Assembly: GCA_028716365.1 (NCBI GenBank)
Contig: JAQUPZ010000001.1
Coordinates: 965,393-1,029,392, forward strand
DNA from: Kiritimatiellia bacterium
GTDB taxonomy: Bacteria; Verrucomicrobiota; Kiritimatiellia; UBA8416; YA12-FULL-48-11
DNA: 64,000 nt
Direction: 5' to 3'
The translations under genes and the position numbers were made by a program. Positions 35,610-43,150 of the stretch are shown piece by piece; within the stretch, counting starts at the first letter, position 1; the number at the start of each line of letters is the position of its first letter. Under the pieces are notes generated by a model. That model was given only the letters and a program-made list of their open reading frames with translations, was not told where the DNA came from and made no database searches.

Positions 35610-36284
35610 TTATCCAGACACATCATTTTGTGCCTTTTCCATTGCCTCGTAAATTCTGCGCCCTATCCAGGCATCAGTGGCCGCATATTTCAACGCATGG
35701 TGGGGAAGTTTGGCGTTGTCCCAGCGTGTAAGTTTAGCGCCTTTTGATATCCGGCAACCCAGCAGAAGAGCCGCAAGACCCCGCAATCCATGGTGCTGCA
35801 TGCCGCAGCTTTTCGCATAGATCCCGAGATCCACAAAACCGCCAGGCTCAAATTCCGTCAGTGTCCTGAGTTCCTTGATGTCACGCCCGATAGCCACTCC
35901 CGCCTTGATGATCCCGGGGTCGGCAAGTATGTCAGCAAGCTCACGGGGCAGTTTAATTGAATGGAGCTGGAAAATATAGACCACATCTTTTTCCGCCAGT
36001 TGTATGAGTGCAGGCGGATAGGAAACTCCTTTTTTGAATGACGGGCGGGTTTCCGTATCGAATCCCAGCAGGTGTTCGTGTTTCAGTTTGTGAACGGCGG
36101 TGAGCATGTCCTTGTGCGAACGTATTACATGGATGGGCCCATCGTAGACCGCCAGTTCGAGATTATTGATCTCTTCGTCACTTAATTTCCGTTTCAGACC
36201 GGTTGTTTGATCTGTTTCCGGCGGGGAACCAGGCGTTGTATCAGGTTGCTGATGATGTTTTGTATATTCAGGAGATTGATGCAT
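35610..36284 (-). CDS. 3'-5' exonuclease, RNase D-like (DEDDy)
   Basis: The 224-residue DnaQ-like nuclease domain has HLLGFDTETRP (first acidic pair), GVAIGRDIKELR (second Asp) and YAATDAWIGRRIYEAM (Tyr and Asp of the DEDDy motif). It hydrolyses RNA or DNA from the 3' end with two metal ions. It lacks the HRDC domain of RNase D, so it is a stand-alone catalytic module. It is convergent with the spermidine-synthase fusion gene and lies 82 bp downstream of the response-regulator gene. Confidence 0.88.
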   Translation of the reverse strand: MHQSPEYTKHHQQPDTTPGSPPETDQTTGLKRKLSDEEINNLELAVYDGPIHVIRSHKDMLTAVHKLKHEHLLGFDTETRPSFKKGVSYPPALIQLAEKDVVYIFQLHSIKLPRELADILADPGIIKAGVAIGRDIKELRTLTEFEPGGFVDLGIYAKSCGMQHHGLRGLAALLLGCRISKGAKLTRWDNAKLPHHALKYAATDAWIGRRIYEAMEKAQNDVSG

Positions 36285-36365
36285 TCTCTACAGCGTGATA
36301 GAAACGGGCGAATCAGACAAGGGAAATGAGAAAGAAGTCTATAATCTTTTTTCCGTGATTATATC

Positions 36366-37043
36366 TTATTCGAGGCACAGTTTGTAGCCGGTCCCATACA
36401 CGGAAACGACATAACGCGGTTCTTTCGGATTGGTTTCCAGTTTTTGTCTGAGTTTGACTATATAATTGTCAACCGTACGGTTTGTCGGAAAAGCTTCAAC
36501 ACCCCAGACACAGTTGAGGATTTCGTCACGTGAAAAAATCTTGCCCGGGTCCGATGCAAGCAGGCGAAGAAGGTCGGCTTCGTACCGGCTCATCGTCTCG
36601 ATGCGTGAACCGCGCGTTACCGTGAACTTCTCGAAATCAACCACGCTTTTCCCGATCTTAAGCGATGTCAATTCACTGCCCGGAGCGGCACGGCGCAGAA
36701 CTGTCCGGATTCTGGCGAGCAGTTCTGCCATGCTGAAAGGCTTGGTAATGTAGTCATCAGCACCGAGCCCCAGTCCCTTGATTTTATCTTCTTCCTCTGC
36801 CTTGGCGGTAAGGAAAATAACGGGTGTGTTATCGCCATTTTTCCGCATGGCTTTAAGCACCTGTAACCCGTCAACACGCGGCATCATGATGTCAAGTATT
36901 ACGAGGTGATACCTTTTCCCTTTCATCAGGTCCAATGCCTCGGACCCACCGGAAGCGCAATCCACCTCGAAATGTTCAGTTTGCAGATGGTCGCTTATTA
37001 CCTCGGTAAAACCTTTCTCGTCATCGACAACAAGTATGTTCAT
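36366..37043 (-). CDS. OmpR/PhoB-type response regulator
   Basis: The 225-residue protein has a receiver domain (MNILVVDDEK, Asp7-Asp8; phosphoacceptor Asp51 in VILDIMMPRVDG; ITKPF lysine) and a C-terminal winged-helix domain (about 125-225) ending VVSVYGTGYKLCLE. It lies 9 bp after the histidine kinase gene and should be its cognate regulator. The two follow the LpoB/COG3014/PEGA envelope genes on the same strand, after a strong hairpin at 38788. Confidence 0.93.
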   Translation of the reverse strand: MNILVVDDEKGFTEVISDHLQTEHFEVDCASGGSEALDLMKGKRYHLVILDIMMPRVDGLQVLKAMRKNGDNTPVIFLTAKAEEEDKIKGLGLGADDYITKPFSMAELLARIRTVLRRAAPGSELTSLKIGKSVVDFEKFTVTRGSRIETMSRYEADLLRLLASDPGKIFSRDEILNCVWGVEAFPTNRTVDNYIVKLRQKLETNPKEPRYVVSVYGTGYKLCLE

Positions 37044-37052
37044 TGAAGTTTT

Positions 37053-38759
37053 CTAACCAGTTCTGCCGGCAGTTGGAAGTAAAATTTCAAATACTGTTCC
37101 TGCCGGAACATTATCAAAAATCCTGATTGAACACTGCATGCGTTCAAGTAACTGATTCGTCACGCTGAGCCCGATTCCGCTTCCGCGTTGTGTCGTTACC
37201 CGGCTGTCTTCACCCCGGACGAACGGCGTGAAAAGACGGGGCTTCAGGGAATCGGGAATGCCAATACCATCATCTTTTACACAAAGGACAATTTTGCCTT
37301 CAGCAGATTTCATTTCAATTTCGATTTTGTGATTTTCTCCGGAATACTTGATTGCATTGTCAACCAGGTTGAAAATCACCTGTGTTAGTGCAAGAGGATC
37401 AACCAGCGCCTGCAGATCAGGAGCTATTTTGCGTGAAATGGTAATTTTTTCTTTTTCCAGTCGAAAACTGAACGAATCAAGTACTTCGTTGCATAATTTT
37501 GAAACATCTGTTTCGCGGACACTCAGTGATAATGTTCCTTTTTCAATACGTGAGAAATCCAGTACGTTATTTACAAGGGCGGACAACCTGTCGGTTTCCG
37601 CCATGATTGCCCTGGTATAACGTTCTTTGGTTTTCGAGTCCCGATTTTCCCCTGTCAGTGACTCTGCGTACAGTCGAATCAGCGCCAGCGGTGTACGCAA
37701 CTCATGTGAGACCGTTGATACGAATGAACTTTTCAGGTGGGTAATTTCATGCTGGCGCTTGAGAATGATGCCAATCCCGATACCCATACCGGCCATTACG
37801 GCGAGCAGGATACCAAGCATGATGTTGGTAAGATAATAGGCCCGTTCAGCCGACTTCTTCCGTGCTTCAAAATCTTTTACCGGAATCCATGTGTAAATTG
37901 GGAAAGGTCGCACTTGATCAGAAAGCGCTGCCTCGGGGCCTGGCGCAGTTGTTCCGATCCGCATCACCATGTTGGATGCGCTCTGAATTACTGTTTCAAA
38001 TGGTAAGAGAAATGCCTGGCCATTGACGTTGACGGAAAGAATGGAATTTTCGTAAAGGGCCCTGAGCGGTGCAGGGTGATCGCTGATAGTTTTGGCTATA
38101 CCTTCGGCAGTTCTCCACATTTCACGACTCTGTTTTTTAAATTCGTCATAACGTGATACATTATCTTTCAGTATGTTCTCGTATTTTCCAGTCTGAATTT
38201 CATCCAGTTTTATCCCCGGGTAGTCGAAAAGGGTGTACAAAGTACTGAACATTATCCTGAGATTGCGGTACTCAGATGCTTTGAGCAATTCGACATATGC
38301 TGAAATTTTTACATTGAGATCATCCGGCTTTTTTATGGCTATCCTGGATGCCGCCTCGAAATACTCACGGGCTTTCTCGTTGCGACCCGAGTTTTTGAGT
38401 TCAAGTCCAAGAGACAATGCCTTTTGTGCCATATCAGGTTCCAGCGCTTTCTGGGGAAGTACATCCGGCAGTCCGGCCGGGTAAACCCATCCCTCCCTGG
38501 AGAAGAACAGCCGGTTTACAACAAGCAGGTCAAACGGCAGTTCTGTCTGGTCAAATAAGGTGAAAATTTCCCGTTCGCGGGTAAGTATCTTGTTTCGAAG
38601 TACAGATGTTTCATTGTTAAGGATTTGAAACAAGTCGCCCTTTATGGCTTGAACGTTTGCAAGGTATTGCCGGCGATTGAGATTGCATGAGAGAATGAAG
38701 AGGGAGGAAAGAACAATAATCATGCCGGCTGTCAGTGCCACAATAAACCTGCGTTTCAT
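37053..38759 (-). CDS. Two-component sensor histidine kinase
   Basis: The start is set at ATG 38759 behind GGAGAG; ATG 38771 lies upstream of that site. The 568-residue kinase has a first membrane segment (FIVALTAGMIIVLSSLFILS), a periplasmic domain of about 290 residues with TPR-like helices (KALSLGLELKNSGRNEKARE), a second membrane segment (YYLTNIMLGILLAVMAGMG), the phosphoacceptor box FVSTVSHELRTPLALI with His352, and an ATPase with FNLVDNAIKYSGEN and GSGIGLSV. The signal it senses is unknown. Confidence 0.93.
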   Translation of the reverse strand: MKRRFIVALTAGMIIVLSSLFILSCNLNRRQYLANVQAIKGDLFQILNNETSVLRNKILTREREIFTLFDQTELPFDLLVVNRLFFSREGWVYPAGLPDVLPQKALEPDMAQKALSLGLELKNSGRNEKAREYFEAASRIAIKKPDDLNVKISAYVELLKASEYRNLRIMFSTLYTLFDYPGIKLDEIQTGKYENILKDNVSRYDEFKKQSREMWRTAEGIAKTISDHPAPLRALYENSILSVNVNGQAFLLPFETVIQSASNMVMRIGTTAPGPEAALSDQVRPFPIYTWIPVKDFEARKKSAERAYYLTNIMLGILLAVMAGMGIGIGIILKRQHEITHLKSSFVSTVSHELRTPLALIRLYAESLTGENRDSKTKERYTRAIMAETDRLSALVNNVLDFSRIEKGTLSLSVRETDVSKLCNEVLDSFSFRLEKEKITISRKIAPDLQALVDPLALTQVIFNLVDNAIKYSGENHKIEIEMKSAEGKIVLCVKDDGIGIPDSLKPRLFTPFVRGEDSRVTTQRGSGIGLSVTNQLLERMQCSIRIFDNVPAGTVFEILLPTAGRTG

Positions 38760-38787
38760 ATGTCTCTCCATCTCTCGGGCAATTCAG

Positions 38788-38815
38788 GCGGGAACACCGG
38801 TGCCGGTGTTCCCGC
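38788..38815 (-). repeat. Strong hairpin between PEGA gene and histidine kinase
   Basis: GCGGGAACACCGG (38788-38800) pairs with CCGGTGTTCCCGC (38803-38815), nearly without a loop. It lies between the end of the LpoB/COG3014/PEGA operon and the kinase start. No T-run follows in the direction of transcription, so it may set the ratio of the two parts of the message. Confidence 0.6.
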
Positions 38816-38827
38816 TGTGCTACTCAA

Positions 38828-39751
38828 CTAACGTGGCTCCATTATCCACGCCGGCTGCATAACTGCAATCCTGTTCAGGCTCATGTCCTTCGCTATTTCC
38901 TTCAGCTCTTCCATGGTCAGCTCGTTCCTCAGCATCGGTACCGTGAGAGCGGTGTCCCTCTGCACGAGAATACGTTTACTGACTTCCTGGTAACCGGGCT
39001 TGGTTATGGTGATCACATGGTCACCCGCATAAACTTCCATTTTATCCATTGGTGTTGTTCCCACGAGCATCCCGTCAATCTCGACCATTGCCGGGTCTGC
39101 CAGTGTTTTAACTGATATTGCCAATCGACCCTTTCCAGCGTTCTGTACCATCCTTTTCGTTACGGTCTTTTCGACTTCCGGCATGGCTTTGGCAACGGCG
39201 CCTTCGAAAAGCTGTAAAAGTTCTTCTTCTCCCAGTGTCGTGGCATCCGCGGCCGTGATCCTGAATTCCCTTGAAGCAGTACCATCAGCCATTCCAATTA
39301 TGGATCCATCCGTGCTGTCGAGCACTTCCAGCATGACGCGCATGGTAAGGTTCTTGAACTGCACGTTATATCCACCTTGATTGATGCTACGCTTTTCGGC
39401 AGACATGCTCAAGACCGCACTTTTCATTACCGCGTCTGCCCGCAGGGCCCTTGCAGCCTGCAGTACCGCCGCATTGTCCGGCCGGGTTACCAGTTCTGTC
39501 TGCTTGAACTGGTCGACCCGGGTTGTGAAATCACGCCTGTCTATCACACTGAAAGCGTCGCTTTTCAGCATGAACTTCCCGATCAGCGGTGCACCTTTCT
39601 GTGTAATGGCTCCCGTGTGCAGCGAACCTGTGACCGGATCAGGCTTCTGTCCGGTCAGGTCCTCCGTGTCCAGCAGGGCCACGCGAAGCGGCGCAGCGGT
39701 CAACGCGACTGCCTGGATCATTACTGCGAGTGTTATTATTGTGCTTTTCAT
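38828..39751 (-). CDS. Exported PEGA-domain protein, CsgG-like N-terminus
   Basis: ATG 39751 follows AAGGAGG, while longer in-frame starts up to 39802 overlap the COG3014 gene. The 307-residue protein has a signal peptide (IITLAVMIQAVALTAAPLRV). A region resembling the CsgG/LpoB alpha-beta fold follows (about 20-210: FSVIDRRDF, ALRADAVMKSAVLSM), then a PEGA domain (about 215-285: VEIDGMLVGTTP, GDHVITITKPGYQEV). It is the last gene of the lpoB operon and is likely an outer-envelope assembly or cell-wall factor. Confidence 0.78.
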   Translation of the reverse strand: MKSTIITLAVMIQAVALTAAPLRVALLDTEDLTGQKPDPVTGSLHTGAITQKGAPLIGKFMLKSDAFSVIDRRDFTTRVDQFKQTELVTRPDNAAVLQAARALRADAVMKSAVLSMSAEKRSINQGGYNVQFKNLTMRVMLEVLDSTDGSIIGMADGTASREFRITAADATTLGEEELLQLFEGAVAKAMPEVEKTVTKRMVQNAGKGRLAISVKTLADPAMVEIDGMLVGTTPMDKMEVYAGDHVITITKPGYQEVSKRILVQRDTALTVPMLRNELTMEELKEIAKDMSLNRIAVMQPAWIMEPR

Positions 39752-39776
39752 GCTACACCTCCTTTGTTGTGTATTT

Positions 39777-40940
39777 TTACTGTTTGTTTCTTCCAATTGC
39801 ATAGTTCCTGTTAAGTCCCCGGCTGAACGATATCCGCGTATTTCCGCACTTTATGACATTCTTATCGATAATCTGTTCCTCCATCACTGCGCCGTTCACG
39901 TCGCGTACTACCAGTCGATAACTGCGCAAATCGGGGGGACATTGAATCCTGGCGATATGCAGCCAGGTGGGCAGGGTTTCCCAGCGTCGTACATCTTCTA
40001 TCTCGAGTCCATAAAGGAGTATCGAAAGCGCCGCGGCAAAATCGTTGTTCTTCTTGTCCGCTTCATGCAGGAGCCATTCCTTGAGCGCGATACGCAGGAG
40101 TTTTTTTGTTTCCCGGCGCAGTTGGAGCCGTGCCCGTGTCTGTTCCCAGAGTAACTCAACGTCAGTGAACTTGTAGCTTCTGCCAAGACAACGGTCATCC
40201 ATATACACTTCCACATAAGCCGGTTCAGCCTGGAAAGAATTCCTCAATGTCCCGAGTCCTATCAGGCATACCAGTTCTGTTGTTTTGGCCGGAGGAGTTT
40301 TGCCTGGAGCAGGGGACGATGTTGACCGGATCAAGCCGGATGCTTCAATGGTTGCGCCATGCACCATGTTTGAAATCTGACGATACTGAAACGCGGCACT
40401 TTCATAATCACCGGTTATTTCAAAACACAATCCTGCAAGGTAGCGGCTGTACGGGTCATCTGGAAATCCATCCCTGTTTTCAAGTAAATGAACAATATTC
40501 CTGGCTTCGACTGCCGCATCATTCATCTCTCCCATGGCCATATAACTTTTGGCCGCAAAAGTGTGTAACAACACACGTTCGTACGGTGCGCCGCGAAACG
40601 GCATCACGTTATCATTTATCAGCAGGCTTGGCGTGTCGCCGCTCACACTGTACAGATCCAATGTCTCTGCCGCCCGCATTGCATCGAGCCAGTCCCGGGT
40701 GGATGCCTTGTAATTACATGCTGCCTGTTGTGCCATTCCTCGCTCCATGAGAAAGAGGACCCTGTCGGTGTTCCCCTTCGGAATTGGTGTCAGTTCTTCC
40801 ACAGCTTTGCCGAATTGTCTCGCTTCGTAATTATTACGGGCTGTCTCGAGCCGCAGGCTGGCACATCCGGATACCAGGAAAATACCGGCCATCGCGCAGA
40901 GTTGCACAGCCTGCTGACCCGTTATGTTTCTCAGTTTCAT
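39777..40940 (-). CDS. COG3014-type TPR lipoprotein
   Basis: The 387-residue lipoprotein has the lipobox LVSGC (Cys26) and TPR-like helices (GKAVEELTPIPKGN, MGEMNDAAVEARNIVHLLEN). Then come a variable linker and a C-terminal beta-rich segment with TWLHIARIQCPPDLRSYRL. The gene order LpoB-COG3014 is a frequent pairing in bacteria. It lies 38 bp downstream of lpoB. Its function is unknown; it is probably a periplasm-facing partner of LpoB. Confidence 0.82.
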   Translation of the reverse strand: MKLRNITGQQAVQLCAMAGIFLVSGCASLRLETARNNYEARQFGKAVEELTPIPKGNTDRVLFLMERGMAQQAACNYKASTRDWLDAMRAAETLDLYSVSGDTPSLLINDNVMPFRGAPYERVLLHTFAAKSYMAMGEMNDAAVEARNIVHLLENRDGFPDDPYSRYLAGLCFEITGDYESAAFQYRQISNMVHGATIEASGLIRSTSSPAPGKTPPAKTTELVCLIGLGTLRNSFQAEPAYVEVYMDDRCLGRSYKFTDVELLWEQTRARLQLRRETKKLLRIALKEWLLHEADKKNNDFAAALSILLYGLEIEDVRRWETLPTWLHIARIQCPPDLRSYRLVVRDVNGAVMEEQIIDKNVIKCGNTRISFSRGLNRNYAIGRNKQ

Positions 40941-40977
40941 GCGGCCTCCGTTCCTGCCGGAACCACATACAATTTCA

Positions 40978-41589
40978 TTACCATCCGATAATCGGCCTGC
41001 TCGATCTTCTCAGGCGGTCGAGCTGTTTTGTCGTGACAATTAGCCCGGTTTCCAGATCGGTAATATTAACCGTGAGCTGGTAGTAGACGTCCCTTTGCTT
41101 TGACACCCGCACTTCACGACCGGATTCTGTGGTAATTTCCGCCAGTGATCCTGTCAGCATGTAACGCGCGCCGAGTTGTCTGCCGATGTTCACGCGTGTT
41201 TCGGGGGTACAGTTCTGCATCTGGTAACCCTGTTCCCTCAAAAGCTTGTCGCGCACGTCTGCATTCACAAACTGGAATCTGCCGTTGTTCAACAGTGTTG
41301 TGGTTATTGTGTCGGACAGCGCACGGGTATCAATGTGTGTGCGTGTCCTGTTTTCGATGCCGAGTGCAACCATGATGGGTTTTTCATTCTGGGAACCCGG
41401 CAATGGACTGCTCATAAGGGCGCCTGCCATCTGGTTACCCCAGTTCAGCAGATCCCTCTGATCGTAAGAGTCTGTGAGTGTTTCGGCCTGAGTCGGGTCC
41501 TTTTCTCCGACCGAGAAACGAAACGCAGCACAGCCGCTCATTAATATGGAAGTTGCAGCTATTATTGTGATTATGCTGATGTTCTTCAT
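40978..41589 (-). CDS. LpoB-like penicillin-binding-protein activator lipoprotein
   Basis: ATG 41589 has an optimal AAGGAGGAAG; ATG 41631 is upstream of that site. The 203-residue lipoprotein has the lipobox LMSGC and a C-terminal LpoB-type domain: GIENRTRTHIDTRALSDTI, TLLNNGRFQFVNADVRDKL, GARYMLTGSLAEI and VYYQLTVNITDLETGLIV. In proteobacteria LpoB activates PBP1B glycan synthesis from the outer membrane. The same role in this lineage is an inference. The promoter probably lies in 41590-41872, a 283-bp stretch in which no gene is seen. Confidence 0.88.
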   Translation of the reverse strand: MKNISIITIIAATSILMSGCAAFRFSVGEKDPTQAETLTDSYDQRDLLNWGNQMAGALMSSPLPGSQNEKPIMVALGIENRTRTHIDTRALSDTITTTLLNNGRFQFVNADVRDKLLREQGYQMQNCTPETRVNIGRQLGARYMLTGSLAEITTESGREVRVSKQRDVYYQLTVNITDLETGLIVTTKQLDRLRRSSRPIIGW

Positions 41590-41872
41590 GTTTCTTCCTC
41601 CTTTTGCTGTTTTATTGTTTGCCGTTCTCATAGCCTTATCCTCCTTTTTTCTGGCAATACTCTAAAACAGGTTACTTCCGAGATTGTCACCAGAATGTAA
41701 AAAGAGGAATTGCAGGCTAATCTGCTTGTTTCCTGGAGTAAATTGATGGTTATACCCCGAAATGCGCGATGCGTTTACACCGCCATGCCGAAACGCATGT
41801 CGGATAAGAAGACGGTACACTATTTCCAGGGGCGGCGCTGTTTCTGTGACGTACTTTGCAAATACTTGGGCT

Positions 41873-42433
41873 TCATTTTGGCAGGTTGTCCACCAATCGT
41901 TTGCCCTTATGGTTGATGGCGTCGGGGTAGTCTTTCCTTATCTCGTCAAACAGGGCTTTCGCCTCCTTCTCCATACCTTTATCTTTGTAGTAATAGCCAA
42001 GGTAAAGCCTCGCATAGGCTCCGACTTGGACGCCGCTGCCATAGTAACAGTCACCGAAATCCTTGATTGCCAATTTCAGGTACTTTTCTTTCTCTTCTCC
42101 GCTGGACATCTGTCCCATGTATTGAACCGCACATCCTGTCCTGTTCGATTTGGGGTACTTCTCGATGAGCACTTTCAGGCTTGTCTTCGCCTCGGGCGTT
42201 TTCCACAGCTTGTTGGCAACCTGATAGAGATTCTCGATCTCGCGGAGTTGCTCTGCTGAGTAGGTCTTCCTGTCTTCCGCAGTTCGTTTCCGTATCCCTT
42301 CTTTGCGGTCAACCGTCTTGCCGTTGTTGGCTGCCGTTCCCCCCTGAGCATCCGCTGGATTCTGCGCATAGGACATCCCTGGCTGAATTACAAGTGCAAG
42401 AATCATACTTAGTGCAATCAATGATTTCTTCAT
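41873..42433 (-). CDS. Exported TPR-like protein
   Basis: ATG 42433 follows AAGGAAG; the longer start at 42463 has no site. The 186-residue product has a signal peptide (LIALSMILALVIQPGMSYAQ), a charged linker (KEGIRKRTAEDRK) and TPR-like helices (YARLYLGYYYKDKGMEKEAKALF). It probably binds partner proteins in the periplasm. No specific role can be assigned. It lies 60 bp downstream of the STN lipoprotein gene. Confidence 0.7.
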   Translation of the reverse strand: MKKSLIALSMILALVIQPGMSYAQNPADAQGGTAANNGKTVDRKEGIRKRTAEDRKTYSAEQLREIENLYQVANKLWKTPEAKTSLKVLIEKYPKSNRTGCAVQYMGQMSSGEEKEKYLKLAIKDFGDCYYGSGVQVGAYARLYLGYYYKDKGMEKEAKALFDEIRKDYPDAINHKGKRLVDNLPK

Positions 42434-42479
42434 GCTTTCTTCCTTTCGTTTTTTACCCAGCACACATTTTAAGGGTTGA

Positions 42480-42498
42480 GGTGAAAGCCGCTTTCACC
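42480..42498. repeat. Short palindrome over the STN lipoprotein stop codon
   Basis: GGTGAAAGC-C-GCTTTCACC has two nine-base arms and one central base, overlapping the TGA at 42494-42496. Because the loop is so small it acts better as a DNA site or a weak hairpin than as a terminator. Confidence 0.4.
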
Positions 42499-42916
42499 GA
42501 ATACCCTTCAAAAAATTGTTGGACCTTCTTTCTATTTGAATTATGCCTTTCTTATCGATTGTGTACTTGATTCCGCTAATTCTTGATATAGCGTTTAATG
42601 CATCCAGTAACGATATGTTGTGTGCGTTGAATGTGACCGATGGGTACTGCGATTTTAACAGAGTTTCATCAGGAATTGTTTCCTTGGTGGGGGAACATAA
42701 ACCTAGACTGCCTGATGGTCCTTTTTTTGTCTTGTGATCAAATTCATGAGTCATCTCGACAACTGTCATCATGACGTCATACACATTTGCCTGCCGAAAA
42801 TCGACCTCGGGAATAATGATGTTTGCCATCTTTTCGCGAGTGCGCTTTTGTTCGATCGTTTCGCACCCACTGATGAGGCAGGCAGAAATCAAAATAAACA
42901 TGACTTTATTCTTCAT
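42494..42916 (-). CDS. STN-domain-like lipoprotein headed by an attI-like element
   Basis: The 140-residue lipoprotein has the lipobox LISGC (Cys18). Its mature part resembles the short N-terminal domain of secretins and TonB receptors (STN): IPEVDFRQANVYDVMM, VTFNAHNISLLDALNAISRI and YTIDKKGIIQIERR. Proteins with this IP-DFR-A pattern recur in PVC and Bacteroidetes genomes. The start codon lies 11 bp after the core GTTGGAC of the attI-like element at 42927, as in the arrays headed by the copies at 19256 and 47445. No attC-like palindrome follows it. Confidence 0.75.
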   Translation of the reverse strand: MKNKVMFILISACLISGCETIEQKRTREKMANIIIPEVDFRQANVYDVMMTVVEMTHEFDHKTKKGPSGSLGLCSPTKETIPDETLLKSQYPSVTFNAHNISLLDALNAISRISGIKYTIDKKGIIQIERRSNNFLKGIR

Positions 42917-42926
42917 TATTTCGATG

Positions 42927-42984
42927 GTCCAACATCTTTCTAGACGTACATATGTCTAGATAATTTAGTCAATCCGTACGTCTA
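42927..42984 (-). other. attI-like head element (alpha-1)
   Basis: On the minus strand the 44-bp body ends AGACATATGTACGTCTA and is followed by the core GTTGGAC, a full match to GTTRRRY. It contains inverted arms TAGACGTAC...GTACGTCTA and TTGACT. 39 of 44 bases are identical to the body at 47459. No RYYYAAC partner exists at the far end, so it is not a complete attC. A purine-rich repeat (43092) lies upstream. Confidence 0.6.
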
Positions 42985-43091
42985 AACTATTTTATATTTC
43001 CAGCATACTGTAGTGAATAGGCTTTCTGTCTGTCAACAATATGCCAAATTCCACAAGAATCATTAAATCCCGTTCATCCTGTCAAAAAACT

Positions 43092-43145
43092 CTTAATAAT
43101 CTCCGTTTCTCCGTTTCCTCCCATCCCCCGTCTCCCCCGTCCCCT
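43092..43145 (-). repeat. Purine-rich tail, copy 1, with G-runs
   Basis: The minus strand reads as G-runs of 3-5 separated by A/C-containing spacers (GGGG AC GGGGG AGAC GGGGG AT GGG AGG), followed by AACGGAG units and CTCCGT-complement repeats. The same tail occurs at 47538. Four G-runs within 25 bases could form a G-quadruplex in the PQQ-protein mRNA or DNA. Confidence 0.55.
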
Positions 43146-43150
43146 TGTCA

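Noticed and set aside
39381..40154. 257-residue frame on the plus strand
   Set aside because: It is antisense to the PEGA and COG3014 genes, whose proteins have clear signal peptides and domains.
42480..42498. Terminator of the STN lipoprotein gene
   Set aside because: The palindrome has almost no loop and no T-run, so it is listed as a palindrome only.
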